Assembly (NCBI GenBank): GCA_900539655.1
Contig: UQCR01000090.1
Location: 1 to 28,529, forward strand
DNA: 28,529 bases
DNA from: an uncultured Robinsoniella sp.
Lineage (GTDB): Bacteria > Bacillota > Clostridia > Lachnospirales > Lachnospiraceae
Direction of reading: 5' to 3'
A program made the translations under genes and the position numbers. Under the pieces are notes generated by a model, which was not told the origin of the DNA, did not search any database, and saw nothing but the letters and a program-made list of their open reading frames with translations. Position 1 is the stretch's first letter; the number at the start of each line of letters is the position of its first letter. Positions 1 through 6,899 of the stretch are shown one piece after another.

Positions 1-113
1 AAGCCTTCCAAATCAATGTCCTGGCTCGCCCCCTTCTCTTTCTGTACACTACCTATCATATACAAAGCGTATTTCTTAACTAAACCCCAATATAATACAT
101 TTAAATAGAACAT
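1..113 (-). CDS. Possible 5' part of an unidentified gene running off the window
   Basis: On the minus strand an open frame begins with ATG at 113 and continues past base 1. A second ATG at 59 gives MIGSVQKEKGASQDIDLEG, a charged composition that reads like real protein. No good ribosome binding site precedes either ATG. The frame is the same as that of ytaF, whose TAG stop is at 135-137, so it could also be an accidental open stretch after ytaF. The product is not recognisable from this fragment. Confidence 0.3.
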   Translation of the reverse strand, partial: MFYLNVLYWGLVKKYALYMIGSVQKEKGASQDIDLEG

Positions 114-134
114 TACAAAACGTTCGCTGTAGTA

Positions 135-758
135 CTAGACAAACATTTCATATAAACCCATACCAAAAATAATCAGACCAGAGACAACCGTTGCATATTT
201 ACCAAATAATCTCGACAAGCATCCCCTGCCAAAACGCTGCCCTGCAGATATAAAAATATAGCTGACTAAAAGGGTAAACACTGACGTCCAGAATACGGAT
301 AGTCCGGTAATGCTCCCTGCGATTCCAAGCCCTATATTATTTACTGTCAGCGCAAACGCCAATGTAACTGCCTCGCGCATATCAATATTGCCGGATCCGT
401 CCTTATCCCCTTCTTCCATGCTCTTCTTCAGCCACGTCTTATCCTTTTCCTTTTTTTCTTCTGCCTCAGCTTTAACCCGTTTCAAAATCAACTCTTTCCA
501 GACAAATTCAGCTATAAACAGCCCACCCACAAAAACCAGAATAGATGATCCAATCAGATTCGCTGTCTCTGTGCTTATTATTTCTGTAAACAGCGAGCCC
601 AGAGACATGGACAAAAATGTACCAATCGCAGTGATACACGCTATTACCAGATTACTTTCCGGTTCAATCTTAATACGCTTTATACCATATGCAACGCCAA
701 TCGTCAGATTATCCAGATTAGCGGAAATTGCAAATAAAAATGCAGATAAAAAATGCAT
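135..758 (-). CDS. ytaF: YtaF-type sporulation/MntP-fold membrane protein
   Basis: 207-aa polytopic membrane protein of the YtaF branch of the MntP (DUF204) superfamily. Two repeats of three hydrophobic helices are visible, about residues 1-90 and 130-207. The first repeat has the family motif ISANLDNLTIG with its membrane Asp; in the second repeat the equivalent place reads ALTVNNIGLG, with Asn in place of Asp. The central hydrophilic loop (about residues 95-130) carries DKDGSGNIDMRE, a complete EF-hand-like calcium loop. MntP relatives export Mn2+; YtaF itself is named for sporulation and its substrate is not settled. The assignment to YtaF rather than true MntP rests on the long central loop and DxDGSG motif. 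The ribosome binding site is weak (GGTGG, about 13 nt upstream). Confidence 0.85.
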   Translation of the reverse strand: MHFLSAFLFAISANLDNLTIGVAYGIKRIKIEPESNLVIACITAIGTFLSMSLGSLFTEIISTETANLIGSSILVFVGGLFIAEFVWKELILKRVKAEAEEKKEKDKTWLKKSMEEGDKDGSGNIDMREAVTLAFALTVNNIGLGIAGSITGLSVFWTSVFTLLVSYIFISAGQRFGRGCLSRLFGKYATVVSGLIIFGMGLYEMFV

Positions 759-845
759 AAAACAAAGTCACCACCCATATAATATTCGTTATATAGAATC
801 ATATGCATTTTTTATTATTCCGTGCCCCTTCCGGTTTTCAATATC

Positions 846-1124
846 TTAAAGGCTAATTTTATGATATTTATGTAATATTCTGCTATGTTCACGCAATACT
901 TTTTTCATTGTATCAATATCAGAACCCATAGCCTCAGTCTTGTCAACACTCTCGATATATCGATTTGCCGTAGATACATAATGCTCTTCCATACTTGATA
1001 CTCTTGGCAAAACCTTATTTTCCAGCAGATCAATTTTTATGGTTTTAATATCATTTTTTAACGGGAGTATTTTTTTATCAATAATATCTGAAATTGCCAA
1101 CAATAATTCATGATCTGTCACCAT
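846..1124 (-). CDS. Small coiled-coil hypothetical protein
   Basis: 92-aa soluble, charged, mostly helical protein with heptad-like spacing of hydrophobics (IDKKILPLKNDIKTIKIDLL, then MKKVLREHSRIL), so a short coiled coil is likely. There is no signal peptide, membrane segment or catalytic motif, and I do not recognise a characterised family. ATG at 1124 sits only 2-3 nt after AAGGGGTG; GTG at 1121 would be better spaced, so the start is uncertain by one codon. A sigma-A promoter ends about 30 nt upstream and a second lies further back. ytaF follows after 87 nt and may be cotranscribed. Confidence 0.6.
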   Translation of the reverse strand: MVTDHELLLAISDIIDKKILPLKNDIKTIKIDLLENKVLPRVSSMEEHYVSTANRYIESVDKTEAMGSDIDTMKKVLREHSRILHKYHKISL

Positions 1125-1152
1125 ATCACCCCTTTTTATAATTAATTAATAT

Positions 1153-1181
1153 AGTATACCACTGCCTATGTGTATACTCAA
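1153..1181 (-). promoter_or_regulatory. Proximal sigma-A promoter of the coiled-coil gene
   Basis: On the minus strand, TTGAGT (1176-1181) and TATACT (1153-1158) are separated by 17 bp. Transcription would begin near 1146, about 20 nt before the start codon at 1124. Confidence 0.6.
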
Positions 1182-1302
1182 AAATTTATTCTCTATAATA
1201 GCTTCCAAAACACTGCATAAGATGTTAAATTTATTAAAGGTGGAAATTCAGCAGGAATCTGCTTAATTAATTGAAGTATCTGAAGAAATTTAACTTATGT
1301 GT

Positions 1303-1330
1303 AGTATAACATAATTAGTGCAAATGTCAA
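1303..1330 (-). promoter_or_regulatory. Distal sigma-A promoter with structured leader
   Basis: On the minus strand, a perfect TTGACA (1325-1330) and TATACT (1303-1308) are 16 bp apart. Transcripts from here would carry a leader of about 170 nt. The leader contains the hairpin AGCAG-gaat-CTGCT (plus-strand reading, about 1246-1264) inside a 9 bp inverted pair GTTAAATTT/AAATTTAAC. This promoter and the proximal one fill most of the gene-free stretch 1125-1559; the terminator at 1471-1521 occupies the rest. I see no coding sequence in that gap. Confidence 0.55.
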
Positions 1331-1470
1331 TTACTTTTATAACATTTTATAATTTAATCATATATTTTTTATTAATATGCAACTAATTGTTTAAATCAAT
1401 TTTATTTCGCATTCATTTTTAGCCAATTCAGCTCCTCCTGTTCTCAGTTTCCCATGCTCTTAGAACATAT

Positions 1471-1521
1471 AAAAATACTCACGGAAAAGATCCACCAGAC
1501 CTTCACTGTGAGTACTTTTTT
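1471..1521 (-). terminator. Terminator of the adenine deaminase operon
   Basis: AAAAAGTACTCAC and GTGAGTATTTTT pair (one unpaired base) around a loop of about 25 nt, read on the minus strand. The run TATTTTTA follows the 3' arm. It lies about 40 nt past the adenine deaminase stop. Confidence 0.8.
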
Positions 1522-1559
1522 ACTTCTCTATTCACTTTCTACTCTTTGATCCCTGTTTT

Positions 1560-3311
1560 TTAACTGCACACCAGATCGACAATCTCTCCCTTTATCACAT
1601 CCACCAGCCCTCTGTCTGTCAGTTTCAGTGCCGGGCTCACGGGAAGTCCCAATGTACAGAGGGACATTACCGGATTATAGTGGCGATAACCCAGCTGAAA
1701 CAAGCTGTTACGTACTTTCTTAAGAGCCGGTCCGATTTCTTCAATTGGCTGATCCGATAGAATTCCTGCCACCGGCAACGGCAGCTCTGCTTTGATTTCT
1801 CCCTGATAAACGGTCAGAATCCCTCCCTGCAGCGACTGGATTCTCTCCACAGCAGCCTGCATATCCCCAACATTTTCTCCAACTACAAATAAGTTATGAT
1901 GATCATGGAAATAGGTTGTTGCCGCTGCTCCCTCTTTTAGACAATCCCCTGTAACAAAGCCATAACCGATATTTTTATTTTTACCGTACCGCTCCACTAC
2001 CATTGCCAGGAGGCATCCTGTTCCTTCCCAACAGATTTTATAATCTTTGACAGGCATGGATACTATTTTTTCACTGGTCTGCGTTCTTCCGTTTGAAACT
2101 TCAATTACTCTGACAGACACATTTCCGGATTCCTGCTTAGCACAAATCCAAAAATCTTCCGGTCTAAGTACTGGTATATGAACGCTGTGATAATAATCCT
2201 CCGGGAAAAAATGGCGGTTCTCTGAAGTCAGTTCTTTTCCGGGATGATTTTCATTTTCCTGATCTTTGGATGCAATAAGCTGTCCGTCTTTATATACATA
2301 ATCCGGTTCTAAACTGTGAAATCCGGTAATCAGGGCAAAATCTGCTGTTTTACCTGGTGCTATCACCCCTCTGTCTCTCAGATTCATGCGTCTTGCATTG
2401 GTATATGTCCCGCAGTAGATTGCTTCTTCTGTGGGAAAGCCCATACGGATTGCTTCCTCAATCACCTTATTCAGCTGCCCTTCTTCATACAGTTTGTCCG
2501 CCATAGTATCATCTGTTACAAATCCGCAATGTTCATATAGCCTGTTTTCCCTGATATAATCCAGAATCTCCGGCCTTAACATCTTCTCCTGCAATTCCAC
2601 AAACATTCCATTTTCAAATCTCTGGCGTATTTCTTCCAGCGTATGCTCCGTATGATCTCCGTCAATGCCAAGATAAAGAAATTTTGCCAGGTCTAATCCC
2701 GTAAGTGATGGGCAATGGCCTTCTATAACAAAATTCGGATCAACTTCACGAAGGTAGTTTAAAAATTTTGTAATTTCCAGATCATTTTCCCGAATGATCT
2801 GCCTGTAGTTCATAATTTCACCGACGCAGACTACCTCTTTTTTCTCATACAATTCTTTCATTGCCCGGCAGTCAATTATGCCTCCTGTAGTCTCCAGCTC
2901 CTCATTCGTAGATGGTACACTGCTTGGTATTCCATAGAAGATATCAATTGGTGCATTTTCCCCATCCGCGATCATTTCATAAATTCCCGATAACCCTTTT
3001 ATGTTAGCCATTTCATGGGGTTCTGAGACCACGGTAGTGACACCGCACTTTCCTGCATATCCGGCAAACGTCTGAGGCGTCATCATGGAGCTTTCGATAT
3101 GCATATGGATGTCAATCAATCCTGGAATCATATAATAGCCGGAAGCGTCCAGCTCTTCTTTTGCAGCAATTAATGGGATGGTATTCTCATTATCTTTCAC
3201 ATCAACATAATAAATTTTTCCATCCAGAACATACACATCTGCTTTCCGAAAACACTTCAGATAACTGTTAAAAACTTTCGCATTACGAATTACTAAATCC
3301 ACATTTTCCAT
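1560..3311 (-). CDS. ade: Adenine deaminase (AdeC/YerA type)
   Basis: 583-aa metal-dependent amidohydrolase converting adenine to hypoxanthine and ammonia in purine salvage; the length is usual for bacterial Ade. The N-terminal small beta domain leads into the metal-site motif MIPGLIDIHMHIESSMM (about residues 58-74), followed by EPHEM, the GHCPSL motif and DGDHTEHT, which supply further conserved His residues. The C-terminal part contains TTYFHDHHNLFVVG, typical of the Ade C-terminal domain. ATG at 3311 follows the purine permease stop by 9 bp, so the two are cotranscribed: uptake, then deamination of adenine. A strong terminator follows. I am confident of the family; adenine as substrate fits both the motifs and the neighbour. 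Confidence 0.95.
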   Translation of the reverse strand: MENVDLVIRNAKVFNSYLKCFRKADVYVLDGKIYYVDVKDNENTIPLIAAKEELDASGYYMIPGLIDIHMHIESSMMTPQTFAGYAGKCGVTTVVSEPHEMANIKGLSGIYEMIADGENAPIDIFYGIPSSVPSTNEELETTGGIIDCRAMKELYEKKEVVCVGEIMNYRQIIRENDLEITKFLNYLREVDPNFVIEGHCPSLTGLDLAKFLYLGIDGDHTEHTLEEIRQRFENGMFVELQEKMLRPEILDYIRENRLYEHCGFVTDDTMADKLYEEGQLNKVIEEAIRMGFPTEEAIYCGTYTNARRMNLRDRGVIAPGKTADFALITGFHSLEPDYVYKDGQLIASKDQENENHPGKELTSENRHFFPEDYYHSVHIPVLRPEDFWICAKQESGNVSVRVIEVSNGRTQTSEKIVSMPVKDYKICWEGTGCLLAMVVERYGKNKNIGYGFVTGDCLKEGAAATTYFHDHHNLFVVGENVGDMQAAVERIQSLQGGILTVYQGEIKAELPLPVAGILSDQPIEEIGPALKKVRNSLFQLGYRHYNPVMSLCTLGLPVSPALKLTDRGLVDVIKGEIVDLVCS

Positions 3312-3320
3312 ATATGTCCC

Positions 3321-4625
3321 CTATACAATGGTATAAAAATATAAAAGGCAGACAATTACCAGAATATACATTACCTTGGATATTTCCCTGATCTTGCCTG
3401 ATGCAATTTTCATAATAAAATACGTAGGAATTGCAGCGCAGATACCATTTGCAATGTTATTGGCAAAAATAGTAAATGTCACGCAGACAAATGCAGGTAT
3501 ACTTTCTGTAATTTCTTCGTATTTAATATTTTTCATAGCACTTAACATTCCGATTCCAATATATATTAATACCGGTGCGGTTGCTGCTGACGGTATCATT
3601 AATGCAACCGGCGCAAAGAATAGTGCAAGGGCGAAACAGGCTGCAGTTGCTACTACCGTAAGTCCGGTTTTTCCACCCGCCTCTACTCCTGCAGAAGATT
3701 CCAGATAGGTTGTCATGCTTGGCATACCAAATAGTGCTCCAAAACTGGTTGCGATTGCATCCACTTTAAAACAACGGTCTATTCCAGGCAGGTTTCCATC
3801 CTTATCCAGATATCCGGCTTTTGCCCCAACACCCAGTACTGTTCCAAAAGTAGAGAAGAAGTCCGGAACAAAAAGTGCAATTAAAAATGGAATATAAGCA
3901 AAGTTTAATGCTCCGGCAATATCAATGTTTAAAAACTGGCTTCCGATATTTGCAGGCATCGATATGATACTTCCCGGCAGCTTTGTGACCCCGAACGGGA
4001 TTCCCATGATTGTTGTAATTAATATGGTCAGAATCATTCCTCCTGCAATATTTCGTACCTTCATCACCAGAAGAATAATAAATCCAATTACAGTTACAAT
4101 GACTTCCGGAGATGCAAGATCCCCGAATGCAAGGCTTTTCTTGCTTTCATTTGCAATGATTAACCCACAGCTTTTTGCGCCTAAGAGTGCAATAAACAGA
4201 CCGATTCCGGCACTTACCGCATGTTTAAGACTCATAGGTATTACTTTCACAACTGCTTCTCTAAGTCCCAAAAATGTAACTAATATAAACAATACACCGC
4301 TCAGAAAAATAACGCCTGCTGTGATCTCCGGGGAAATTCCGTCGTTCTGGATCATTGCCGTAACAATTCCCACACTGCCAAGTCCCGGTGCCAGGGCAAA
4401 CGGACGGTTTGTAAAAATTGCCATTGCCACGCTTGTCAAAATAATTAACAATACCATTGCGGTAAGCATCACATGCTTATCCAGTCCCGCAGAGCTTAAC
4501 ATATTCGGTACCGTCGCCAAGACATACGCCATTGTAACAAAAGTTGTAACACCTGCAATCAACTCTGTTTTCATATTCGTGTGGTACTTTGACAACTGAA
4601 ACTGTTTCTCCAACCACTGTTTCAT
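3321..4625 (-). CDS. NCS2-family purine permease (adenine/guanine/hypoxanthine)
   Basis: 434-aa inner-membrane permease with about 12-14 hydrophobic segments. The start MKQWLEKQFQLSKYHTNMKTE and the segment ELIAGVTTFVTMAYVLATVPN are hallmarks of the AzgA/PbuG/AdeQ branch of NCS2 purine:cation symporters. The segment FGMPSMTTYLESSAGVEAGG is the second conserved signature. It probably imports adenine or hypoxanthine; the adenine deaminase 9 bp downstream favours adenine. A sigma-A promoter lies just upstream and a LysR regulator is divergent, so this is the first gene of the operon. The exact purine specificity cannot be read from sequence. Confidence 0.92.
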   Translation of the reverse strand: MKQWLEKQFQLSKYHTNMKTELIAGVTTFVTMAYVLATVPNMLSSAGLDKHVMLTAMVLLIILTSVAMAIFTNRPFALAPGLGSVGIVTAMIQNDGISPEITAGVIFLSGVLFILVTFLGLREAVVKVIPMSLKHAVSAGIGLFIALLGAKSCGLIIANESKKSLAFGDLASPEVIVTVIGFIILLVMKVRNIAGGMILTILITTIMGIPFGVTKLPGSIISMPANIGSQFLNIDIAGALNFAYIPFLIALFVPDFFSTFGTVLGVGAKAGYLDKDGNLPGIDRCFKVDAIATSFGALFGMPSMTTYLESSAGVEAGGKTGLTVVATAACFALALFFAPVALMIPSAATAPVLIYIGIGMLSAMKNIKYEEITESIPAFVCVTFTIFANNIANGICAAIPTYFIMKIASGKIREISKVMYILVIVCLLYFYTIV

Positions 4626-4672
4626 TTTCTTCTCTCCTTTAATGTGCTTTTATTTGCTTCTTTTCTACATCT

Positions 4673-4701
4673 ATTGTATGATAAGGATAAAAGCATGTCC
4701 A
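4673..4701 (-). promoter_or_regulatory. Sigma-A promoter of the purine permease-ade operon
   Basis: TGGACA (4696-4701) and TACAAT (4673-4678) are 17 bp apart on the minus strand, placing the start near 4666. Each hexamer differs from consensus by one base. Confidence 0.65.
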
Positions 4702-4714
4702 ATTCCTATTTACC

Positions 4715-4725
4715 ATAATCATTAT
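4715..4725. promoter_or_regulatory. Candidate LysR-type operator
   Basis: ATAAT-C-ATTAT is an 11 bp interrupted palindrome in the divergent region. It is centred about 54 bp upstream of the predicted permease start and about 50 bp before the regulator start codon. LysR-type proteins usually bind AT-rich dyads at such positions. The assignment is by position and symmetry only. Confidence 0.4.
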
Positions 4726-4771
4726 TCCAAAAGTGAATAACTGCCTATGTCTTTCAAAAACGAGGTATCCC

Positions 4772-5686
4772 ATGAATATCAAAGAATTTGACTATATATT
4801 ATGCATTGCAAAACACCAGAATATCACAAAGGCTGCACAGGAACTGTATATTTCCCAGCCCACACTAAGCAAACACCTGCAGAAACTGGAACGCCAGTTA
4901 GGCTGTAAACTTTTCGGCAGGGTTGATAACCGCTATATTCCCACCCATGCGGGAAAGCGCTATCTCGCATATGCAAAAAAAATGATGGCTTTAAATCAGG
5001 ATTGGGAAAAAGAATTAAAGGATATTACACAATGCAACGAAGGCGAACTGAATATTGCCTTTCCCCTGATGCGGAGTTCCTGCATGATTCCTGCAATCCT
5101 TCCAGCTTTTTATCAAAAATATCCCCATATCCGTATTAATTGCCTGGAAGAAACTTACGCTATACAGGAGAAACTGCTGCTGGATGACCAGATCGATTTT
5201 GCCATATTTAATGAATCATCTCCCCATCCCAAGCTCACTTATGAATCCCTTGGCGAGGAAGAAATTGTCCTTGTGGTTTCCCCCCGTCACCCGTTTGCAT
5301 CTCTGGGCGTTAACGGACCGGACAGTCCCTATCCATATATAGATCTTGCTCTTTTTGCAAGCGATAATTTCATCCTTCATTTCCCGGAACAGACTACTGG
5401 CAGAATTGCTCTTGATCTATTCCGAAAGCACAAAATCAGCCCCACCGTTTCACTTCACACCAGAAATACCCAGGCGGCAGTTCTTCTGGTACTGCAGGAT
5501 CTGGGCGTATGTTTTGCACCGGAGAGCTATATTAAAAATATGCATTTCCAGTCTGCTCCAGTCTGCTTTTCTGTAGGTAAACCTCGGATATGTACCACTC
5601 TTAGCATTGCATACTGCAAGGGCTCCTATATGCCTCTTTATGCCCTGGATTTTATAAAAATGGTTAAAAAAATGATGTCCCGCTGA
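4772..5686 (+). CDS. LysR-family transcriptional regulator
   Basis: 304-aa LysR-type regulator. The N-terminal winged helix-turn-helix (MNIKEFDYILCIAKHQNITKAAQELYISQPTLSKHLQKLE) is textbook and is followed by a two-lobed effector domain (about residues 90-300; LNIAFPLMRSSCMIPAILPAF opens it). I chose ATG at 4772 because GAGG lies 6 nt upstream and the HTH begins there; a GTG at 4733 would add 13 unconserved residues. The gene is divergent from the purine permease-ade operon, the usual layout for a LysR protein and its target, so purine-responsive control is a fair inference. Effector unknown. Its stop codon lies inside the terminator stem of the convergent hsp20 gene. Confidence 0.9.
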   Translation: MNIKEFDYILCIAKHQNITKAAQELYISQPTLSKHLQKLERQLGCKLFGRVDNRYIPTHAGKRYLAYAKKMMALNQDWEKELKDITQCNEGELNIAFPLMRSSCMIPAILPAFYQKYPHIRINCLEETYAIQEKLLLDDQIDFAIFNESSPHPKLTYESLGEEEIVLVVSPRHPFASLGVNGPDSPYPYIDLALFASDNFILHFPEQTTGRIALDLFRKHKISPTVSLHTRNTQAAVLLVLQDLGVCFAPESYIKNMHFQSAPVCFSVGKPRICTTLSIAYCKGSYMPLYALDFIKMVKKMMSR

Positions 5687-5703
5687 ATATTCAGCAGGAC
5701 ATC
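5666..5703 (-). terminator. Hsp20 operon terminator overlapping the lysR stop
   Basis: The 14 bp arms 5674-5687 and 5690-5703 (GATGTCCTGCTGAA / TTCAGCGGGACATC on the minus strand, one G-U pair) form a near-perfect hairpin. Seven T residues (5666-5672) follow on the minus strand. The lysR TGA (5684-5686) is within the stem, and the U-tract template lies in the last lysR codons. Confidence 0.85.
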
Positions 5704-5729
5704 CCGTATCACATCTAAGTATCTACTTT

Positions 5730-6155
5730 TTATTGTATCGTAATGAGTTTCGGCTGCTCCTCAATTTTCTGCGCAGCTTCTTTGGGAATCATCAGACGCA
5801 GAATACCATCCTGAAATCCTGCCTGAATATCTTCCTGGCGAACGCTTTCTCCCACGTAAAAGGATCGCTTGCAGGTTCCCGTAAAGCGTTCTCTTCGGAT
5901 ATAATTACCATTCTTATCCTTTTCATCTTTGTTTTCATTCTTGTTCGCGATAATTGTCAGATATCCATCCTTCAGCTCTGCCCTTACATCTTCTTTCGCA
6001 TATCCCGGCAGCTCCATATCAACCAGATAGTGATTATCTTTTTCCTGAACATCAGTCTTCATAATCTGGGACGTGTTGTCTGAAAATGGTTTGCTAAAGA
6101 ACGGGTCACGGAACAATTCATCAAATAAATCAAAAGCTCTGTTTGAAAGTAACAT
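5730..6155 (-). CDS. Hsp20 small heat-shock protein, copy 1
   Basis: 141-aa alpha-crystallin-type chaperone that holds unfolding proteins in an ATP-independent manner in the cytoplasm. The short N-terminal arm (FDLFDELFRDPFF) precedes the alpha-crystallin domain (about residues 32-125; MKTDVQEKDNHYLVDMELPG to FQDGILRLMIPK). The C-terminal ITI of PKLITIQ is the IXI motif that docks on the neighbouring dimer. It is about 75% identical by eye to the next copy and the two share an identical ribosome binding region (AAGGAGGTATGACTTATG). It is second in a two-gene operon, 112 bp after copy 2, with its own terminator. A clear tandem duplication. Confidence 0.93.
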   Translation of the reverse strand: MLLSNRAFDLFDELFRDPFFSKPFSDNTSQIMKTDVQEKDNHYLVDMELPGYAKEDVRAELKDGYLTIIANKNENKDEKDKNGNYIRRERFTGTCKRSFYVGESVRQEDIQAGFQDGILRLMIPKEAAQKIEEQPKLITIQ

Positions 6156-6183
6156 AAGTCATACCTCCTTGAAAATAACTGAC

Positions 6184-6201
6184 TTGCGGCCTCAGCCGCA
6201 A
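6184..6201 (-). other. Intercistronic hairpin between the two hsp20 genes
   Basis: TTGCGGC and GCCGCAA pair perfectly (7 bp) around a 4 nt loop. No strong T-tract follows, so it is more likely a processing or stability element than a terminator. Confidence 0.45.
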
Positions 6202-6267
6202 TACTATTTGTTTCTATTTGTTTCTATATGATAAACTGTAACAGAGGGAAACATCCCCTCCGACAGA

Positions 6268-6693
6268 TTACTGAATTGAAATCAGCTTTGGCTGATCATC
6301 TTTTAAAACCGGCTCCTTTGGAATGCTGAGCCTCAAAATACCATCCTGGAATCCAGCCTGAATATCTTCCTGTCTTACCTGATCCCCCACATAGAAGGTC
6401 CGCTTGCAGGAACCGCTGTAACGTTCTCTTCTGATATATTTTCCCGCCTCGTCTTTTTCTTCCTTATTTTCATTCCTGGACGCCGTAATTGTCAGATTGC
6501 CGTCTTTCAATTCTGCTTTAATATCTTCTTTCGCATAGCCCGGCAGCTCAATATCCACCAGATAGTGCTTTTCCTTCTCCTGGATATCTGTCTTCATCAC
6601 CTGGGTAGTTCTGCTGTCCCCATAAGACGGATTAAAAAATGCGTCCTTAAACATCTCATCAAATAAATCATAAGCTCTGTTTCTAAGTAACAT
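6268..6693 (-). CDS. Hsp20 small heat-shock protein, copy 2 (promoter-proximal)
   Basis: 141-aa alpha-crystallin chaperone, first gene of the tandem. The alpha-crystallin domain runs from about residue 33 (MKTDIQEKEKHYLVDIELPG) to FQDGILRLSIPK, and PKLISIQ supplies the C-terminal I-S-I motif. The two copies differ mainly in the N-terminal arm (here FKDAFFNPSYGDSRT) and at the extreme C-terminus, the parts that set oligomer size and client choice, so mixed oligomers are possible. The ribosome binding site AAGGAGG is well spaced. A sigma-A promoter embedded in a CIRCE operator about 80 bp upstream indicates HrcA repression and heat induction. Confidence 0.94.
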   Translation of the reverse strand: MLLRNRAYDLFDEMFKDAFFNPSYGDSRTTQVMKTDIQEKEKHYLVDIELPGYAKEDIKAELKDGNLTITASRNENKEEKDEAGKYIRRERYSGSCKRTFYVGDQVRQEDIQAGFQDGILRLSIPKEPVLKDDQPKLISIQ

Positions 6694-6773
6694 AAGTCAT
6701 ACCTCCTTGGTTTCTTATTTGAAAATGGTTGTTGTAATTGGTTTGTTGTAACTGTTTTATTTGTTATATATGT

Positions 6774-6802
6774 GTTATAACATAAAAAATTAGCACTGTC
6801 AA
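6774..6802 (-). promoter_or_regulatory. Sigma-A promoter of the hsp20 operon
   Basis: Perfect TTGACA (6797-6802), a 17 bp spacer and TATAAC (6774-6779) on the minus strand. The -35 hexamer lies in the spacer and right arm of the CIRCE element, so a bound HrcA would block polymerase directly. Confidence 0.85.
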
Positions 6803-6816
6803 CCGCCGAGTGCTAA
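6790..6816. promoter_or_regulatory. CIRCE operator (HrcA binding site)
   Basis: TTAGCACTG-N9-GAGTGCTAA matches the CIRCE consensus TTAGCACTC-N9-GAGTGCTAA at 17 of 18 arm positions, with the exact 9 nt spacer. CIRCE is the known operator of the HrcA heat-shock repressor, usually at groESL and dnaK; here it fronts hsp20. Confidence 0.92.
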
Positions 6817-6899
6817 TTTTATTATTTTTTTATAATTCTTCTACTATCCCCCTCCACTTGCTCTAACCCTTAATATCCATACCCACTATATAATTCCGC

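Noticed and set aside
310..849. A 179-codon plus-strand frame opposite ytaF.
   Set aside because: It is antisense to a clear membrane-protein gene, has no family features, and its hydrophobic stretches mirror the sense helices.
3925..4599. A 224-codon plus-strand frame opposite the NCS2 permease.
   Set aside because: A shadow of the real gene; no ribosome binding site, and the composition is typical of antisense to a membrane protein.
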